A stretch of 64,000 nt of DNA from contig NC_045147.1 of NCBI RefSeq assembly GCF_008831285.2, positions 15,664,854-15,728,853 of the forward strand, written 5' to 3'. Below, in pieces: positions 61,628 through 64,000 of this stretch (positions within the stretch are counted from its first letter, which is position 1; every line of letters begins with the position of its first letter). The stretch is from Nymphaea colorata (lineage: Eukaryota > Streptophyta > Magnoliopsida > Nymphaeales > Nymphaeaceae). A program made the position numbers and the translations under genes. The notes beneath the pieces were generated by a model, which saw only the letters and a program-made list of their open reading frames with translations, was not told the DNA's origin and searched no databases.

Positions 61628-62086
61628 GACATCGGATCCTTTTAGTTGGGTTGATCCATTGTAAATGATTAAAAGTTTATTTTACTTTCAAAAGCATGTG
61701 ATATTTTCTTGTTATGTACTCCACAACTCTCATACAAGACTCTTAGAGCCGTTGTCTATTTAAGACAGGTCGAGTCATGGGCTAATTTGATTGGTGAACC
61801 CACTACTCATTGTATTATAGAGTTTATATCTGTTTAGTGTTTAGGATAGATCGTGCTATATGTTAGTTACTTAAGCCTTGTAGATTTGAATTATGATGCA
61901 CAAAAACAAAAAGTAGGGCTAATTTTGGGGCGTTACATCCATACTAGATTTGAATCTATTACGCCTTTGTGAACGAAATATAATTATATGATTGGCAGGT
62001 TAATGCTTTTGTTATGGATGACTTAGCTAACATTGGTAGGAGAAATGGAGGGTGATTTGTGTGTTATGGGCATAAGAATGGAATGC
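61628..62086. other. AT-rich intergenic, nothing recognised
   Basis: No exon, RNA gene or repeat border was identified between the nested MITEs and the next TIR element. Confidence 0.6.
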
Positions 62087-62094
62087 GTTTTATG

Positions 62095-62480
62095 TAGGGC
62101 AGCACAACCAGTCGGGCCCTCTCGAGCTCGACTGGAACTTGATTCATTTATAAACGAGTTGAGCTCGAGTTCACATGTATTCATGAAATGTTAAACGAGT
62201 CGAGTTCGAGTTGTAAAAGCTCGACTGAGTTCGACTATACAATGAATATTAGATTATGATGCAAGAAAATAATTAAAGGAGTAGCAACTAAACGAGTTTA
62301 ATTGAGTTAATATAGCTACAAGAAGCGAGATAAGCTTAACATAAAAGAGTTAAACGAGTCGAGTTTGAGCTCGACATTGCATTGACAAGCCGAGCTCGAG
62401 CTTGTTCTGTCAATTTGGACACGAGTTTGACCTCGAGTTGGCCTAGCTCGAGCTCGACTGAGCTCGTGTGTGAAGCTTAA
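62095..62480. mobile_element. GAGCTCGAG-rich MITE-like element, copy 3
   Basis: It starts TAGGGCAGCACAACCAGTCG and ends GAGCTCGTGTGTGAAGCTTA(A), near-inverse ends matching the TAGGGCTGCACACGAG consensus of copies 1 and 2. The interior has the densest CGAGCTCGAG and GAGTTAAACGAGTCGAG motifs of the three. Flanks GTTTTATG and TTCTTATG agree at six of eight positions. Confidence 0.65.
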
Positions 62481-62488
62481 TTCTTATG

Positions 62489-63172
62489 CCGCCCTCCCCC
62501 ATTTACATGTTCCCCGAACATCAAATCATAAACATTTAGGAAGACCATTTGATTCCATTTGATTATATGCTTCTTGAAAGTATTATGACCATGGAGATAC
62601 GTATGTTTTAGCTCATATATAGTTTGATGGAATTAAGAATATATGATCGATTATGTATGATTTTATGTATACAGATAATATGGCAGTGTCTTTTTCACTT
62701 TAATATGTAATATTTGCTAAAACGTTATCGAAATTATTTTTCAAAAGAATAAGGTCATAAATTTCTAAAATATTTCTTAGAGGATATTTTTTGTTTTTTC
62801 CGTAGGCCATATGAACGTATAAAAACTGCTCAAAAAAATAATTTAAGTCTACATAACAAACCTTGTTCAATTATCTTTTCATTTTTTTGTCATAATTTTT
62901 TTTATTTTGGATCGATGCAGAATGAAGAACTATTTCCACAATTCCTTCGGAAATCCCAATTTAATTAATTTTCTTTTATAAGTTTTTAATCATTAATGCA
63001 TGCGTATGTCTTTGGTCTTATTCTTAGTGCATCTTTAAACTTGGATCCGCACATAAATGTGCAACATACAGCACTCACACGGTCAGATGCGTATGTCTTT
63101 AAAAACCTTCGTATATAAAAATTTTGAGAAATTATATTTCAGTTCACGTTAAAAATTTAAAGCTATGATTTG
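62489..63172. other. AT-rich intergenic, nothing recognised
   Basis: Strongly AT-rich sequence with long A and T runs. No gene or repeat border could be supported. Confidence 0.6.
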
Positions 63173-63180
63173 GTCTCCTT

Positions 63181-63480
63181 TAGGCCTGAGCATCGGGCAG
63201 GGCAGCCCGGCTGCCCGATTTCGACAGGAGCACTTACCGGGTGGCAGCAGGGGAAACCTACTCTATGAAACGGCAAGAACAGGTTCAGTACCCAACGGAT
63301 CAACCGGGCCCCCGGATAGTCAATTCTGTTACCGGGGCCCGACCCGACAAAATGTCAGGCCGGGCCGGGCTCGATGGGTTGAAACCCATTTAATTCATAA
63401 CGGCACCCGGGCCTGGGCCCGGGTCGGGCAGAGTACCAGGTACCCGGCAAAGGCAACGGCCTGGCCCGTGTCCAAGCTTA
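63181..63480. mobile_element. 300-bp GC-rich hAT-type MITE with perfect 8-bp TSD
   Basis: GTCTCCTT is duplicated exactly at 63173-63180 and 63481-63488. The element begins TAGGCCTGAGCATCGGGC and ends GGCCCGTGTCCAAGCTTA, imperfect inverse ends. Inside it is full of GGGCCCGG/CCCGGGC-type palindromes, a sharp GC island in AT-rich DNA. The open frame across it is a by-product of its composition. Confidence 0.88.
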
Positions 63481-63488
63481 GTCTCCTT

Positions 63489-64000
63489 ACTGAAAAATTT
63501 ATGGTTTTGCCCCTGGCTGCATAGTAGTGACCTTGGATCTCATGAAATAACTAGACCTACGTTCACTCAAGTCCAACGATTAAGTTATTTTTTTAGAGAA
63601 TGAGATTCATGGGGGTATTCCCCCATGGGGACCCCATCTATCTAAGAGGTTGAAAAAACGCAAATCATAACCAAGCTTCTGAAATTCTTATGACCATAAT
63701 GAGATAATTACAAAGTGGATGAGCAGTTGATAATTTTGCATGCCTTCCGCCTCCCGTACATGCACCCATATGCGATGCATGGGGCTGCGTACATGAGAGG
63801 CTGGATAGACGAAAAGCTATAAGTAAATAAATAAGTCAATAATATATATACCGAATTGTTACTCTTTATTTTATACTATTAAAACGATAGAAAAAAGTGC
63901 ATTTCATTATTTAAAACCATCGCCAAACAACTGGCTATTGCAAATGCATCTTTTGTAACAATATTTATCGGCACAAGACCATAAAGTAGCCAGCTGATTT
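63489..64000. other. right edge, nothing recognised
   Basis: AT-rich sequence with a short palindromic run CCCCCATGGGG near 63620-63632. No exon or repeat was supported. Confidence 0.55.

Noticed and set aside
63165-63524. 119-codon plus-strand frame at the right edge
   Set aside because: It coincides with the GC-rich MITE bounded by an 8-bp duplication, so it is not a gene.

Overview
This is a nuclear window from a flowering plant. Every gene that can be recognised has a land-plant orthologue: a BCA5-type beta-carbonic anhydrase, a cytosolic ribosomal protein S15a, an AP-4 mu adaptin, a plant FAP2-like chalcone-isomerase-fold protein and a plant heterotrimeric G-alpha. All are split by many introns with plant-type T-rich acceptors. 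The noncoding DNA is AT-rich and holds MITEs, a 5'-truncated LINE and a Ty3/gypsy relic. I could not place the species more finely. There are no prokaryotic features, CRISPR arrays, tRNA or rRNA genes that I could support.

Layout: 1-6190 is mostly noncoding, with one weak terminal-exon-like patch at 1487-1609. BCA5 (+) lies at 6247-8455 and RPS15A (+) at 12969-13643. Four minus-strand genes follow: an IMPACT/YigZ-family protein (15564-22527), AP4M (24731-33109), FAP2-like (35646-40167) and GPA1 (45268-53324). From about 55.4 kb to the end the window holds only transposon material: MITEs, a gypsy RNase H/integrase relic (55922-56390), a LINE with a 15-bp target-site duplication (58010-60006), and several hAT-type MITEs with perfect 8-bp target-site duplications, two of them nested.

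The six genes are unrelated housekeeping or signalling genes, not an operon or cluster: plastid carbonate chemistry, cytosolic translation, a translation-associated or unknown IMPACT protein, TGN vesicle sorting, plastid fatty-acid binding, and plasma-membrane G-protein signalling. I rebuilt all six exon by exon. Each closes in frame, and five of them come out at lengths that fit their known families (295, 130, 248, 451, 406 and 384 residues in map order; the IMPACT protein has no tight length standard).

Main points for a second look: the G-alpha P-loop reads GAAESGKST, with Ala where Gly (Ras Gly12 equivalent) is nearly invariant; the FAP2 terminal coding segment is tandemly duplicated just downstream of its stop; there are three GC-AG introns, two of them in AP4M; there is a nested pair of hAT MITEs of equal reconstructed length; and a dispersed GAGCTCGAG-rich TIR element family has three copies here.
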